Shown: positions 8,850 to 16,014 of the stretch, in pieces
How positions within the stretch are numbered: position 1 is the stretch's first letter
Layout of the letters: each line of letters starts with the position of its first letter
Source of the DNA: Clostridiales bacterium
GTDB taxonomy: Bacteria > Bacillota > Clostridia > Christensenellales > DUVY01
Length of the DNA: 38,115 bases
Direction of reading: 5' to 3'
Assembly (NCBI GenBank): GCA_012840805.1
Contig: DUVY01000108.1
Span: 1 to 38,115, forward strand
Translations under genes and position numbers: made by a program
The notes under the pieces: model-generated
Databases searched by the model: none
What the model was told of the DNA's origin: nothing
Seen by the model: the letters and a program-made list of their open reading frames with translations, nothing else

Positions 8850-10334
8850 TTGAATTCGATTGATAAAGAAAAAAAATCCCAAAAATCTAAGTTTTTAAAT
8901 AATTTTTTGAACGCTTTGCTATTTGCGCCCAAAGCGGTGGCTAATTTTTTCAAAAAAATTTACGCTTGGTTTAACTATAACATAACCGCTAAAATGACTT
9001 TTATAAACGCGGTTATTTTCACTTTCTTTGGCGTCGCGTTGATTGTCATAATCGTTTATATCTCGGAAAAGTCCGTATTTGGCCCGCACGAGTCGGACTT
9101 GAAGTTTTATTATAATTATGTCACAAACGAGCTAAAGGCGGGCTTGGACGAAGATAAAATGGACTCAAAAATCGCCGAGTTTGAGGCCGCCGATATAAAA
9201 ATGGTAATCTTAGACGATAATGATAATTTTTTGTGGGGCACGCTTACTAAGACCAATACCGCTTTTGATAGTCTTATAAACACCCCGACTGACAAAACGC
9301 CCATTGTCCAAAGAAAAAATATGTATTATTCTGGGCGGTTAAGCGCGGGCGGGCAAGTTTATAAAATATACCTTATGAGAAATATGTCTTCGGATTATAA
9401 TCTGCTGATAAAGCTAAAGACAGCGGTCTATATTATAATTCCGCTTTCTTTGATTGTTCAGCTTATCGTGGGCATACTATCAGGCGGAGTGTTGTTATCG
9501 CCCATAAGAAAGATAACCAACTTAACTCGAAGAATAACGCGAGAAAATCTTTCCACAACCCGACTAGACGAGGGCAAGGCCAGCGGCGAATTAAAAGAAT
9601 TGATTCAAGTTCTCAACGGAATGTTGGACAATCTGCAAGAGTCTTTTGAGGCGCAGGATAGGTTTGTGTCCGACGCCTCGCACGAGCTAAAGACGCCCAT
9701 AGCCGTTTTGCAAGGATACAGCGATATTCTAAAGCGTTGGGGCAAAGAAGACCCGGCGGTATTGGAAGAGAGCGTAAACACTATATTCAAAGAAACGCAA
9801 CATATGAAAAATCTGGTTGAGATGCTCTTGTTTTTGGCGCGCGCCAATAACAAGACCGCCAACCTTAAGATTGAGAATTTCTTTTTAAATGACTTGTTGG
9901 AAGAAATAATCAAAGAGACGCAGCATACCTGTAAAAACCGAAAGATATCAATCGGCAAGATGATGGCTTTTACGGTGGACGCCGACAGGGAGCTTATAAA
10001 GCAACTGATACGAATAATTGTTGACAACGCCATAAAATACACCAAAGACGACGGCGAGATTAAGGTTAGCTGCTATCGCGACGAGGAACACGCCTATATA
10101 GTGGTTCAAGACGACGGCATCGGCATCTCAAAAGAAGACCTAACCCATGTATTTGAGAGATTTTATAGGGCGGACAAAGCCCGATCAAGAAGCTCGGGCA
10201 CGGGGCTGGGGCTTAGCATAGCCAAAAAAATAGCCGACGCGCACAACGCCGAAATACTTATAAGCAGCGAGCCCGGACAAGGCACAATAGTCAATCTAAA
10301 AATGAATCTAGGCGGCGAGCAAGAGAATATTTAA
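8850..10334 (+). CDS. Membrane sensor histidine kinase
   Basis: The 494-residue product is read from a TTG start with an AAAGGA ribosome binding site six bases before it. A long basic cytoplasmic N-tail (1-50) precedes transmembrane helix 1 (about 51-71). An extracellular sensing segment of roughly 115 residues and helix 2 (about 191-211) follow, then HAMP (about 212-265) and a dimerisation domain with phospho-acceptor His278 (FVSDASHELKTPIAVLQGY). A HATPase domain ends the protein, with DNAIKYT, DDGIGI and GTGLGLSIAK boxes. It is the partner of the response regulator just upstream. The signal is unknown. Confidence 0.94.
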   Translation: MNSIDKEKKSQKSKFLNNFLNALLFAPKAVANFFKKIYAWFNYNITAKMTFINAVIFTFFGVALIVIIVYISEKSVFGPHESDLKFYYNYVTNELKAGLDEDKMDSKIAEFEAADIKMVILDDNDNFLWGTLTKTNTAFDSLINTPTDKTPIVQRKNMYYSGRLSAGGQVYKIYLMRNMSSDYNLLIKLKTAVYIIIPLSLIVQLIVGILSGGVLLSPIRKITNLTRRITRENLSTTRLDEGKASGELKELIQVLNGMLDNLQESFEAQDRFVSDASHELKTPIAVLQGYSDILKRWGKEDPAVLEESVNTIFKETQHMKNLVEMLLFLARANNKTANLKIENFFLNDLLEEIIKETQHTCKNRKISIGKMMAFTVDADRELIKQLIRIIVDNAIKYTKDDGEIKVSCYRDEEHAYIVVQDDGIGISKEDLTHVFERFYRADKARSRSSGTGLGLSIAKKIADAHNAEILISSEPGQGTIVNLKMNLGGEQENI

Positions 10335-10344
10335 TAATATTTAT

Positions 10345-10372
10345 TTGTAAAGATTTGGAAAAATGCTATAAT
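10345..10372 (+). promoter_or_regulatory. Promoter of the zinc-ribbon membrane protein pair
   Basis: TTGTAA (10345-10350) and an extended -10, TGC-TATAAT (TATAAT at 10367-10372), are separated by 16 bp. This promoter lies upstream of the ATG at 10391 and overlaps the region that would encode a longer N-terminus from a TTG at 10355, so the shorter start is favoured. Confidence 0.6.
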
Positions 10373-10390
10373 TGTTTTTGGAGAGAATAT

Positions 10391-10672
10391 ATGGCTTATT
10401 GCCCAAATTGCGGAAGAGAAGGAAATAACTTTTGTTCTTTTTGCGGAACGACTCTTATTTTGGAAAACCAAGATCCCCCGACAAAACAAGAAATTACCCA
10501 AAAGCCTAAAATTATATTAATTGCTTTAAGCCTTTTGTGCTTTATAGCTGGACTAATAATCTATGTAGCGCTACGCGATAAGCCAGAGTCTGCAATTTAT
10601 TTAAAATATTCGGGTATATCTGCGTTAACATATATAGCGATAATAATCGGAGTCGCGTTTATACCTTTTTAG
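10391..10672 (+). CDS. Small zinc-ribbon membrane protein
   Basis: The 93-residue product starts at the ATG at 10391 with GGAGAG five bases before it. A compact zinc ribbon is at the N-terminus (YCPNCG and FCSFCG within the first 21 residues). A polar linker and two hydrophobic segments follow (about 36-54 and 68-92). The fold suggests a small membrane protein with a cytoplasmic metal-binding or protein-binding head. I do not recognise a named family and the function is unknown. It is followed 18 bases later by a second protein of the same plan. Confidence 0.8.
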   Translation: MAYCPNCGREGNNFCSFCGTTLILENQDPPTKQEITQKPKIILIALSLLCFIAGLIIYVALRDKPESAIYLKYSGISALTYIAIIIGVAFIPF

Positions 10673-10690
10673 GAAAAGGAGAGGAAAATT

Positions 10691-11107
10691 ATGAGATGTC
10701 CCATATGTGAGAACCAAGCGCCAGACGATAGCGTGTTTTGCACTTTTTGCGGCAACCAATTGCCGCCCAAAACGCAAGAACAATCAAGTTACACTTATAA
10801 TGGCTCGTCTTATTCCTATCAACAACCTTCTCATCAGCAGCCCTCGCGGTCGCAGATAGACGACGCCGGTTGTTTGGCGTTGTTTATTAGTTTCGTGCAA
10901 CCCTTTATTGGTTTCGCGCTTTATCTTGTATGGAAAGATTACAGACCAAACAGCGCGAAAACCTGTCTTACGGTGGCGATAGTATCTCTTGTTCTAAGTA
11001 TTGTGGGCGGTGTAATCATGGCTATTGTCGGCTTGTTGGCGGAGCCTTTTATAGAGTTTGGCGACCTTGAGAATATACAAAAGATTATTAACTTTTTTAT
11101 AACATAA
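10691..11107 (+). CDS. Zinc-ribbon membrane protein
   Basis: The 138-residue product has an N-terminal zinc ribbon (RCPICE and FCTFCGNQLPP within the first 27 residues). A Ser/Tyr/Gln-rich linker follows at about 33-58. Two hydrophobic helices are at about 62-80 and 96-118, before a short polar tail. The ribosome binding site AAGGAGAGG is strong. It has the same layout as the gene 18 bases upstream and probably shares its transcript. Zinc ribbon plus linker plus membrane helices is frequent in Firmicutes, and most members have no assigned function. Confidence 0.8.
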   Translation: MRCPICENQAPDDSVFCTFCGNQLPPKTQEQSSYTYNGSSYSYQQPSHQQPSRSQIDDAGCLALFISFVQPFIGFALYLVWKDYRPNSAKTCLTVAIVSLVLSIVGGVIMAIVGLLAEPFIEFGDLENIQKIINFFIT

Positions 11108-11135
11108 AAGCAAACCCATTGATCCTTTTTCTATA

Positions 11136-11167
11136 ACGGCTTCTTTTTTAAATGAAGTCGTTTTTTT
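11136..11167 (+). terminator. Terminator after the zinc-ribbon gene pair
   Basis: The arms ACGGCTTC (11136-11143) and GAAGTCGT (11154-11161) pair over 8 bp, with one G-U, and are followed by a run of seven T. It separates the upstream genes from spoVT. Confidence 0.8.
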
Positions 11168-11232
11168 ATGCGTTAAAGGCGTATATTTTTAGCGTCAAAT
11201 AATAATTACTATATATACAAGGAGTGTGACAA

Positions 11233-11766
11233 ATGAAAGCAACCGGTATAGTAAGAAGGATTGATGAGTTAGGCAGAGTTGTAATTCCTATGGAAATAAG
11301 GCGCACTATGAAAATTAGAGAGGGCGACCCTTTGGAGATATTTACCGACAGCAACGGCGAATTGATTTTGAGAAAATATTCGCCTATGGAGAGCGTGGAA
11401 GGTTACGCCGTCTTTTTGGCGGATTCTATAGCCGAAACCATAGAAACCGGCGTTATTATTTGCGATAAGGATGTAATAGTGGCGGTTTCTAATCTGCCCA
11501 AAAAAGAATATATAGGGCAAAATATTACCGCCGAGCTTGAGCAAGCGATTGAAAATAGAAAAACCGTTCTTAATGTGTCTGAGGATAAGCTTGTCAAGAT
11601 TAAGTTTGACGACAACGCATATCGCTCTCAAGTTATCGCGCCCATCCTCGCCGCGGGCGATACTTATGGGGCGATTATTTTGGTTTCCAAAGACAGGGCG
11701 CTGTCCGATATTGAATTAAAAGTCGCGACTTCCGCCGCGAATTACTTGGGCAAACAATTAACTTAA
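11233..11766 (+). CDS. spoVT: Stage V sporulation protein T-like transcription regulator
   Basis: The 177-residue product is nearly the length of Bacillus SpoVT. The AbrB-type swapped-hairpin DNA-binding domain is at about 1-50 (MKATGIVRRIDELGRVVIP). A GAF-like C-terminal domain covers about 55-177. SpoVT modulates forespore gene expression late in sporulation. The ribosome binding site AAGGAG is eight bases before the ATG. In Bacillus spoVT lies beside mfd, but here it is about 6 kb from mfd and on its own transcript, bounded by terminators on both sides. Confidence 0.92.
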   Translation: MKATGIVRRIDELGRVVIPMEIRRTMKIREGDPLEIFTDSNGELILRKYSPMESVEGYAVFLADSIAETIETGVIICDKDVIVAVSNLPKKEYIGQNITAELEQAIENRKTVLNVSEDKLVKIKFDDNAYRSQVIAPILAAGDTYGAIILVSKDRALSDIELKVATSAANYLGKQLT

Positions 11767-11784
11767 AAAAATTATTGAAATTTA

Positions 11785-11816
11785 AAAAATACGGTTTTTA
11801 TAACCGTATTTTTTTG
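11785..11816. terminator. Bidirectional terminator between spoVT and the stalk-domain gene
   Basis: The arms ATACGGTT (11789-11796) and AACCGTAT (11802-11809) pair perfectly. They are flanked by A residues on the left and a T run on the right, so the same hairpin can end spoVT (plus) and the converging gene that stops at 11820 (minus). Confidence 0.85.
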
Positions 11817-11819
11817 TTT

Positions 11820-12269
11820 TTATTTATTAGACGAATTAATGGCTATATTTCCTTTGTCAGAAATACTGACGCTACAGCCCAAAGCTTTTTCAAAAAAAGA
11901 AACGGGAAGATAAAGCTCATTGGCTAAAATTTTGGGCGGGGTGTTGATTGAAAAATATTCGGCGCCTTTGGAATAGTAAAAGAATGAAACATCGCCGTTT
12001 TGGTCGAAGGAATATCTTATCAAAATAGCGTCCGAATCAAAATAGCTTGTCTTGTAGATTTTTGTGTAATTGTCTTTATGGTTAAATTCCACATTAAACC
12101 CTAAGACCATCAAAATCGACCCCGCGGGCAGCATCAGTTCGCTGTCTTGATAATACGACTGATACACATTGGTTTCAATGTTTTGACCGTTGACATAAAC
12201 GCTGAAATTTTGTTTTATGGACGGTCTTGAAACCGAAAATTTGGCGGACTGCTTTATGGTCGTATCCAA
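11820..12269 (-). CDS. Copper-amine-oxidase-like stalk-domain protein, no signal peptide
   Basis: The 149-residue product is read from a TTG start with an AAGGAG ribosome binding site six bases before it. The sequence looks like the stalk domain first described at the N-terminus of copper amine oxidases: VYVNGQNIE, then MLPAGSILMVLGFNVEFNHKDN, then LYLPVSFFEKALGCSV. In Firmicutes this domain usually sits on exported cell-surface proteins. Here there is neither a signal peptide nor a transmembrane segment, so the protein looks cytoplasmic. No enzymatic role is implied. A strong sigma-A promoter lies upstream. Confidence 0.65.
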   Translation of the reverse strand: MDTTIKQSAKFSVSRPSIKQNFSVYVNGQNIETNVYQSYYQDSELMLPAGSILMVLGFNVEFNHKDNYTKIYKTSYFDSDAILIRYSFDQNGDVSFFYYSKGAEYFSINTPPKILANELYLPVSFFEKALGCSVSISDKGNIAINSSNK

Positions 12270-12302
12270 ATGTTTCTCCTTGTGAATGGATTATTTTGTA
12301 TT

Positions 12303-12331
12303 ATTATATCATTATCAATGGAATTTGGCAA
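12303..12331 (-). promoter_or_regulatory. Promoter of the stalk-domain gene
   Basis: On the minus strand TTGCCA (12326-12331, 5 of 6) and TATAAT (12303-12308) have a 17-bp spacer, and the -10 is extended (TGA before TATAAT). It is divergent from the rsmA promoter. Confidence 0.75.
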
Positions 12332-12354
12332 AGAAATTGACCTTATCTAATGAT

Positions 12355-12382
12355 TTGCAAAAAACCGTTCAAATGGTATTAT
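12355..12382 (+). promoter_or_regulatory. rsmA promoter ending six bases before the start codon
   Basis: TTGCAA (12355-12360), a 16-bp spacer and an extended -10 (TGG then TATTAT, 12377-12382) are visible. The last -10 base is six bases from the ATG at 12389, so the predicted transcription start is the A of the start codon. No Shine-Dalgarno sequence is present. Confidence 0.6.
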
Positions 12383-12388
12383 TATGCT

Positions 12389-13204
12389 ATGGATTTTAAC
12401 GCCAAAACGCTCAAAAAAAGTTTGGGGCAAAATTTTATTACCGATATCAATTTGTTAAAAGCTATCATCCAAGACGCGCAAATAACTCCTGATGACAATG
12501 TTTTGGAAATTGGAACGGGCGCGGGCGCTTTGACCAAAGTTTTGTCCGAATACGCGAATAAAGTTTTGTCCTATGAGATTGACAAAAGCTTGCGACCCGT
12601 TATATCGCGCGCGCTAAGCGACGCCCAAAATACTCAAGTTGTTTTTGAGGATTTTTTGGAAGCCAAAGAAAAGGATATTATAAAATTTATTGGAAAAAAT
12701 TACAAAGTCGTAGCCAATCTCCCTTATTATATAACCACTCCCATTATCTTTAAACTTCTGGATTTTGCGGCTTTGCCAGCTAGCATAACCATTATGGCGC
12801 AATTGGAAGTAGGCCAAAGGATTGTCGCAAAACCCGCTTCCAAAGATTATGGCGCTTTGACCGTGGGAATTGAGAGCAAATATCAAGCCAAGATCGCTCG
12901 CAAGGTCAAAAAAGAGATGTTTATACCCCGACCCAAAGTTGACTCTTGCGTGATACATTTGGTTTACCGCCCTTATAAAATAGACGATTATGACTTTTTC
13001 AAAAGAACGGTCAAGAGCGCGTTTTGCGCTCGGCGAAAACAACTTGTCAATAACTTGTCCGCTGATTTTGACGTAAGCAAAGATGTCTTAAAAGATATTT
13101 TGCGCTCTATCAATATAGATCCTAGTGTCCGCGGCGAGATGTTAAATACGCATCAGTTTATAGACTTATCGGCTATTTTGAAAAAACATATTCAAGACAA
13201 ATAA
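12389..13204 (+). CDS. rsmA: 16S rRNA dimethyladenosine transferase
   Basis: The chosen start gives 271 residues beginning MDFNAKTLKKSLGQNFITD, the normal N-terminus. A longer frame from 12350 would run through the promoter. The SAM-binding motif EIGTGAGALT and the catalytic NLPYYITTPI are clear. RsmA (KsgA) dimethylates two adjacent adenines near the 3' end of 16S rRNA during small-subunit assembly. The gene seems to have its own promoter and a start at or near the 5' end of its mRNA. Confidence 0.95.
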   Translation: MDFNAKTLKKSLGQNFITDINLLKAIIQDAQITPDDNVLEIGTGAGALTKVLSEYANKVLSYEIDKSLRPVISRALSDAQNTQVVFEDFLEAKEKDIIKFIGKNYKVVANLPYYITTPIIFKLLDFAALPASITIMAQLEVGQRIVAKPASKDYGALTVGIESKYQAKIARKVKKEMFIPRPKVDSCVIHLVYRPYKIDDYDFFKRTVKSAFCARRKQLVNNLSADFDVSKDVLKDILRSINIDPSVRGEMLNTHQFIDLSAILKKHIQDK

Positions 13205-13251
13205 GGGCTTTGGCACAAAACCTATAATAACCGAATAAAAATTTAACCAAA

Positions 13252-13282
13252 AACGCCTTTATGTATTAAGGGCGTTTTTTTG
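13252..13282 (+). terminator. rsmA terminator
   Basis: The arms AACGCC (13252-13257) and GGCGTT (13271-13276) pair, extended by T-A pairs around a bulged G, and run into seven or eight T residues. Confidence 0.75.
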
Positions 13283-13364
13283 TTTGGCGTTTTTTTATTG
13301 TATGATAATGTCTTTATTCAAAGCTTTCACACTATTTGTGTTTTTTGGCATATAAATTATTGAT

Positions 13365-14228
13365 ATGTATTCGTATTATGACCTTAGGGTCGATATCCAA
13401 TATTTGACAAGTATGGGCGCGGACCTTTTATATATAGGCAATACGGTTTTGGGTCGGCCTATCCCCGCGCTACATATCGGGGATTATTCGCCCAATCAAA
13501 TACTTATCCAAGGCAGCGTTCACGCAAGAGAACATATCACATCCCAGCTTATAGTAGAGCTTATATATTACACGCTAAGAACTCAAGGGACTGACTTTGG
13601 CGGCGGCGGGATGTATTTTGTGCCAATGGTGAATATTGACGGGGTTATGCTTTGTCAATTTGGGCTTGCGGAAGCGCCGTCGTCTTTGCATGAGTTTTTG
13701 TTGGGTATTAACGGCGGAAGCGATGACTTTTCGCTTTGGAAAGCCAATATAAACGCTGTGGATATAAACACCAATTTTCCGGCGAGGTGGGGAACGGGCG
13801 TCCAAAACGTTTTTTCGCCCGCGCCGTCCGATTATGTAGGGCCTTATCCGGCGTCCGAGCCTGAAACCCGCGCGCTTATGGATATAACTTTAAGAGTATA
13901 TCCGCGCCTTACCATAAGCTACCACGCCCGCGGGCAAGAGATTTATTGGCAGTTTTATCAGCAAGAGCCCAATCTCTCGCGCGATCGAGCGATAGGTCAA
14001 GTCTTTAGCGAGCTTACTACTTATGCTTTAATAGACGGAACATTGGGCAGCGCGGGCGGATACAAAGATTGGTGCATTCAAGACTTTTTTATTCCAGCTT
14101 ATACTTTTGAAATAGTTGACGCATCCTATCCTTATCCAATAGACTATATAGCGTTAGAAGAAGATTGGGAGCTTAACAAGCTTGTGCCTATTACCGCGTT
14201 AAATCAAGCTAAAGCGGTTTTTTGCTGA
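13365..14228 (+). CDS. M14-family zinc carboxypeptidase-like peptidase
   Basis: The 287-residue product has the M14 metal site His53-x-x-Glu56 (HARE), the third zinc ligand His187 (ISYHARG) and the catalytic Glu249 (YTFEI). The segment usually written NRNFP, whose arginine holds the substrate C-terminus in carboxypeptidase A, is NTNFP here. That fits the gamma-D-glutamyl-diaminopimelate peptidase branch, which acts on cell-wall peptides. There is no signal peptide and no LysM domain, so it may act in the cytoplasm or mother cell, for example in peptide recycling or spore wall work. That role is an inference. No Shine-Dalgarno sequence precedes the ATG, and an AT-rich -10-like TATAAA lies eight bases upstream. 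Confidence 0.85.
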   Translation: MYSYYDLRVDIQYLTSMGADLLYIGNTVLGRPIPALHIGDYSPNQILIQGSVHAREHITSQLIVELIYYTLRTQGTDFGGGGMYFVPMVNIDGVMLCQFGLAEAPSSLHEFLLGINGGSDDFSLWKANINAVDINTNFPARWGTGVQNVFSPAPSDYVGPYPASEPETRALMDITLRVYPRLTISYHARGQEIYWQFYQQEPNLSRDRAIGQVFSELTTYALIDGTLGSAGGYKDWCIQDFFIPAYTFEIVDASYPYPIDYIALEEDWELNKLVPITALNQAKAVFC

Positions 14229-14292
14229 AATCTTTTTTTAACCTTTTGTTCTTATTTGAAAAAAACACTCTATTGTGATAAGGTTGTTACTA

Positions 14293-14766
14293 ATGACAGA
14301 CGAACAATTTATGCTGATAGCGCTTAAAGAAGCGAAAAAAGCCCTAAAGACTAAGGATGTGCCCGTAGGCGCCGTAATAGTAAAGGATGGAAAAATTATA
14401 TCCAAAGGCCGCAACGAGCGTGAAAAATACAATGACGCCACCAGTCATGCCGAAATCGTGGCGATACGCCGCGCCAACAAAAAACTCAAATCGTGGTATT
14501 TGGACGGATGCGTTTTGTATGTCACAATGGAGCCTTGCGTAATGTGCGCGGGCGCTATTATCAACTCGCGCATTGAAAAGATCGTCTTTGGCGCCTCTGA
14601 CTTTAGGTTTGGCTGCTGCGGAACGCTGTATAACTTGCCTGAAGACGAGCGTTTTAACCATAGGGCGCGGGTGGTAAGCGGCGTTTTGGGCGAGCAATGC
14701 GCCAAATTGCTTACCGATTTTTTCAAAGAATTAAGAGAAAAGCAATCCCGACAAACAAAAGAGTAA
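14293..14766 (+). CDS. tadA: tRNA-specific adenosine deaminase
   Basis: I choose the ATG at 14293 (157 residues, MTDEQFMLIALKEAKKALK), with AAGG nine bases upstream, over the codon at 14275. The zinc-dependent deaminase motifs are intact: SHAEIVAIR with the catalytic His/Glu, and PCVMCAGA with the two zinc cysteines. TadA converts the wobble adenosine of tRNA-Arg(ACG) to inosine. The gene is single and ends in a strong terminator. The signal recognition particle RNA gene that often follows tadA in Bacilli is not seen here. Confidence 0.94.
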   Translation: MTDEQFMLIALKEAKKALKTKDVPVGAVIVKDGKIISKGRNEREKYNDATSHAEIVAIRRANKKLKSWYLDGCVLYVTMEPCVMCAGAIINSRIEKIVFGASDFRFGCCGTLYNLPEDERFNHRARVVSGVLGEQCAKLLTDFFKELREKQSRQTKE

Positions 14767-14770
14767 ATCG

Positions 14771-14821
14771 TCATTTATAGCCTAAAAGGTGCTATATTTT
14801 AGGCGAAATGATAATTTTTTT
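14771..14821 (+). terminator. tadA terminator
   Basis: A two-part stem pairs TCATTT with AAATGA and GCCTAAAA (14780-14787) with TTTTAGGC (14797-14804), and is followed by seven T residues. Confidence 0.85.
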
Positions 14822-14861
14822 GGCGTCTTTAGCTGTCGCTATCGCCTTTGGTTGTATATTA

Positions 14862-14890
14862 TTGACATTATTTTTTAAAGGTAATAAAAT
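14862..14890 (+). promoter_or_regulatory. glmU-like gene promoter, start codon at the predicted +1
   Basis: A perfect -35 TTGACA (14862-14867), a 17-bp spacer and a -10 TAAAAT (14885-14890, 5 of 6) are present. Six bases later comes the ATG at 14897, so transcription should begin on the start codon. Confidence 0.75.
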
Positions 14891-14896
14891 AAGGAT

Positions 14897-16009
14897 ATGG
14901 TCCAGGATTTTTGCGGTGTTATCCTAAGGGTTGATAACCCTAATTTTAAGCGCAGCCCCTCTTACGAGATAAAAATTTGGGGTAAATCAATGTTAGAATG
15001 GGTATCTTCGGTATTTTGGGAAGAGCCCATTATTTATGCCGACATAACAGGCGATGAAAAATCCAATGTCGCGCTTATAGACAAAATCCTAAAAGACAAT
15101 AATTTCGACAGGAAATATATCGCCGTTTTATTTTCGGATACGCCGCTTGTGACCCGAAGAACGATAATGGAAGCCGTTGAGTATTGCCAAGAAAACGATT
15201 TGGACTATGTCAAGATGACGCGCGGATACATAATAAAAAAAGACTGCCCAAAATCTTTTGGGGAGGTTGTCAAGTCCAAAACGCATTATTTCTCTTTTGA
15301 GGACGACTTTTTGACGGCATATAATTTCAAAACGCTTTCGTTAATCAACGAGGTGCAAAAACAGCGCATAATAGAACGGCATATGCACAACGGCGTTTAT
15401 TTTTTGGACCCGTCGTCCGTTTTTATTGACGATACCGTGGAGATCTCAAGCGGGGCGACTATTTATCCAAACAATCATTTTTTAGGAAGCACCAAAATCA
15501 GCGAGGGCGCTGTCTTGTTTGACGGCAACTTTATCACAGACAGCGTAATTGGTCAAAACGCCCAGATACGATCGTCTAATATTAGCGGAAGTTTTATAGG
15601 CAATAATACTGTTGTGGGGCCGTTTGCTTACTTGCGCCCTGAAAGCTATATCGGCGAGGACTGCCGAATAGGCGATTTTGTGGAAATTAAAAAAGCGCGT
15701 ATCGGCAACAAGACCAAAGTCGCGCATCTTACATATATAGGCGACTGCGAATTAGGTCAAAATTGCAATGTGGGTTGCGGAGTGGTCTTTTGCAATTATG
15801 ACGGTAAAAACAAACACTTTTCCAAAGTGGGCGACAATGTGTTCATTGGTAGCAACACCAATATAATCTCGCCCGTAGTGATTGAGGATAACGCTTTTAT
15901 CGCGGCAGGCTCTACCATAAACCAAGATGTTCCAAAGGGCAATCTGGCTATCGCGAGGGCGCGTCAAGTCAACAAGCCCGATTATATAAGAAAAAAACTG
16001 GAGGAATGA
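14897..16009 (+). CDS. glmU: GlmU-like protein with intact acetyltransferase half and degenerate nucleotidyltransferase half
   Basis: The 370-residue product is about 80 shorter than GlmU. The C-terminal left-handed beta-helix from about residue 173 is well kept, including the catalytic region HLTYIGDCELGQN with His277 and CNYDGKNKH. This half should acetylate glucosamine 1-phosphate. The N-terminal half (1-150) keeps only traces of the uridylyltransferase fold. The LAAGxGTRM phosphate-binding loop is replaced by CGVILRVDNPNFKRS, and the GDTPL motif reads SDTPL. UDP-GlcNAc synthesis by this protein is therefore doubtful. It heads the conserved glmU-prs-pth-mfd run. Start choice is fixed by the promoter; AAGG is only two bases from the ATG and too close to act normally. 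Confidence 0.85.
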   Translation: MVQDFCGVILRVDNPNFKRSPSYEIKIWGKSMLEWVSSVFWEEPIIYADITGDEKSNVALIDKILKDNNFDRKYIAVLFSDTPLVTRRTIMEAVEYCQENDLDYVKMTRGYIIKKDCPKSFGEVVKSKTHYFSFEDDFLTAYNFKTLSLINEVQKQRIIERHMHNGVYFLDPSSVFIDDTVEISSGATIYPNNHFLGSTKISEGAVLFDGNFITDSVIGQNAQIRSSNISGSFIGNNTVVGPFAYLRPESYIGEDCRIGDFVEIKKARIGNKTKVAHLTYIGDCELGQNCNVGCGVVFCNYDGKNKHFSKVGDNVFIGSNTNIISPVVIEDNAFIAAGSTINQDVPKGNLAIARARQVNKPDYIRKKLEE

Positions 16010-16014
16010 AAAAA

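Noticed and set aside
9605-10045. Long open frame antisense to the histidine kinase gene, and many similar frames opposite nrdD, pflB, prs, mfd and sipL
   Set aside because: They lie wholly inside well-supported genes, have no ribosome binding site and no recognisable protein sequence; they follow from the codon bias of the real genes.
11168-11232. Forespore (sigma-G) promoter for spoVT
   Set aside because: GTATA is present but no CATWHTA-like -10 occurs at 17-18 bp; the AT-rich stretch allows too many weak matches.
14767-14896. Possible signal recognition particle RNA after tadA
   Set aside because: The gap is only 130 bases and is filled by a terminator and the glmU promoter; the conserved SRP RNA hairpin (GGAA tetraloop region) is not there.
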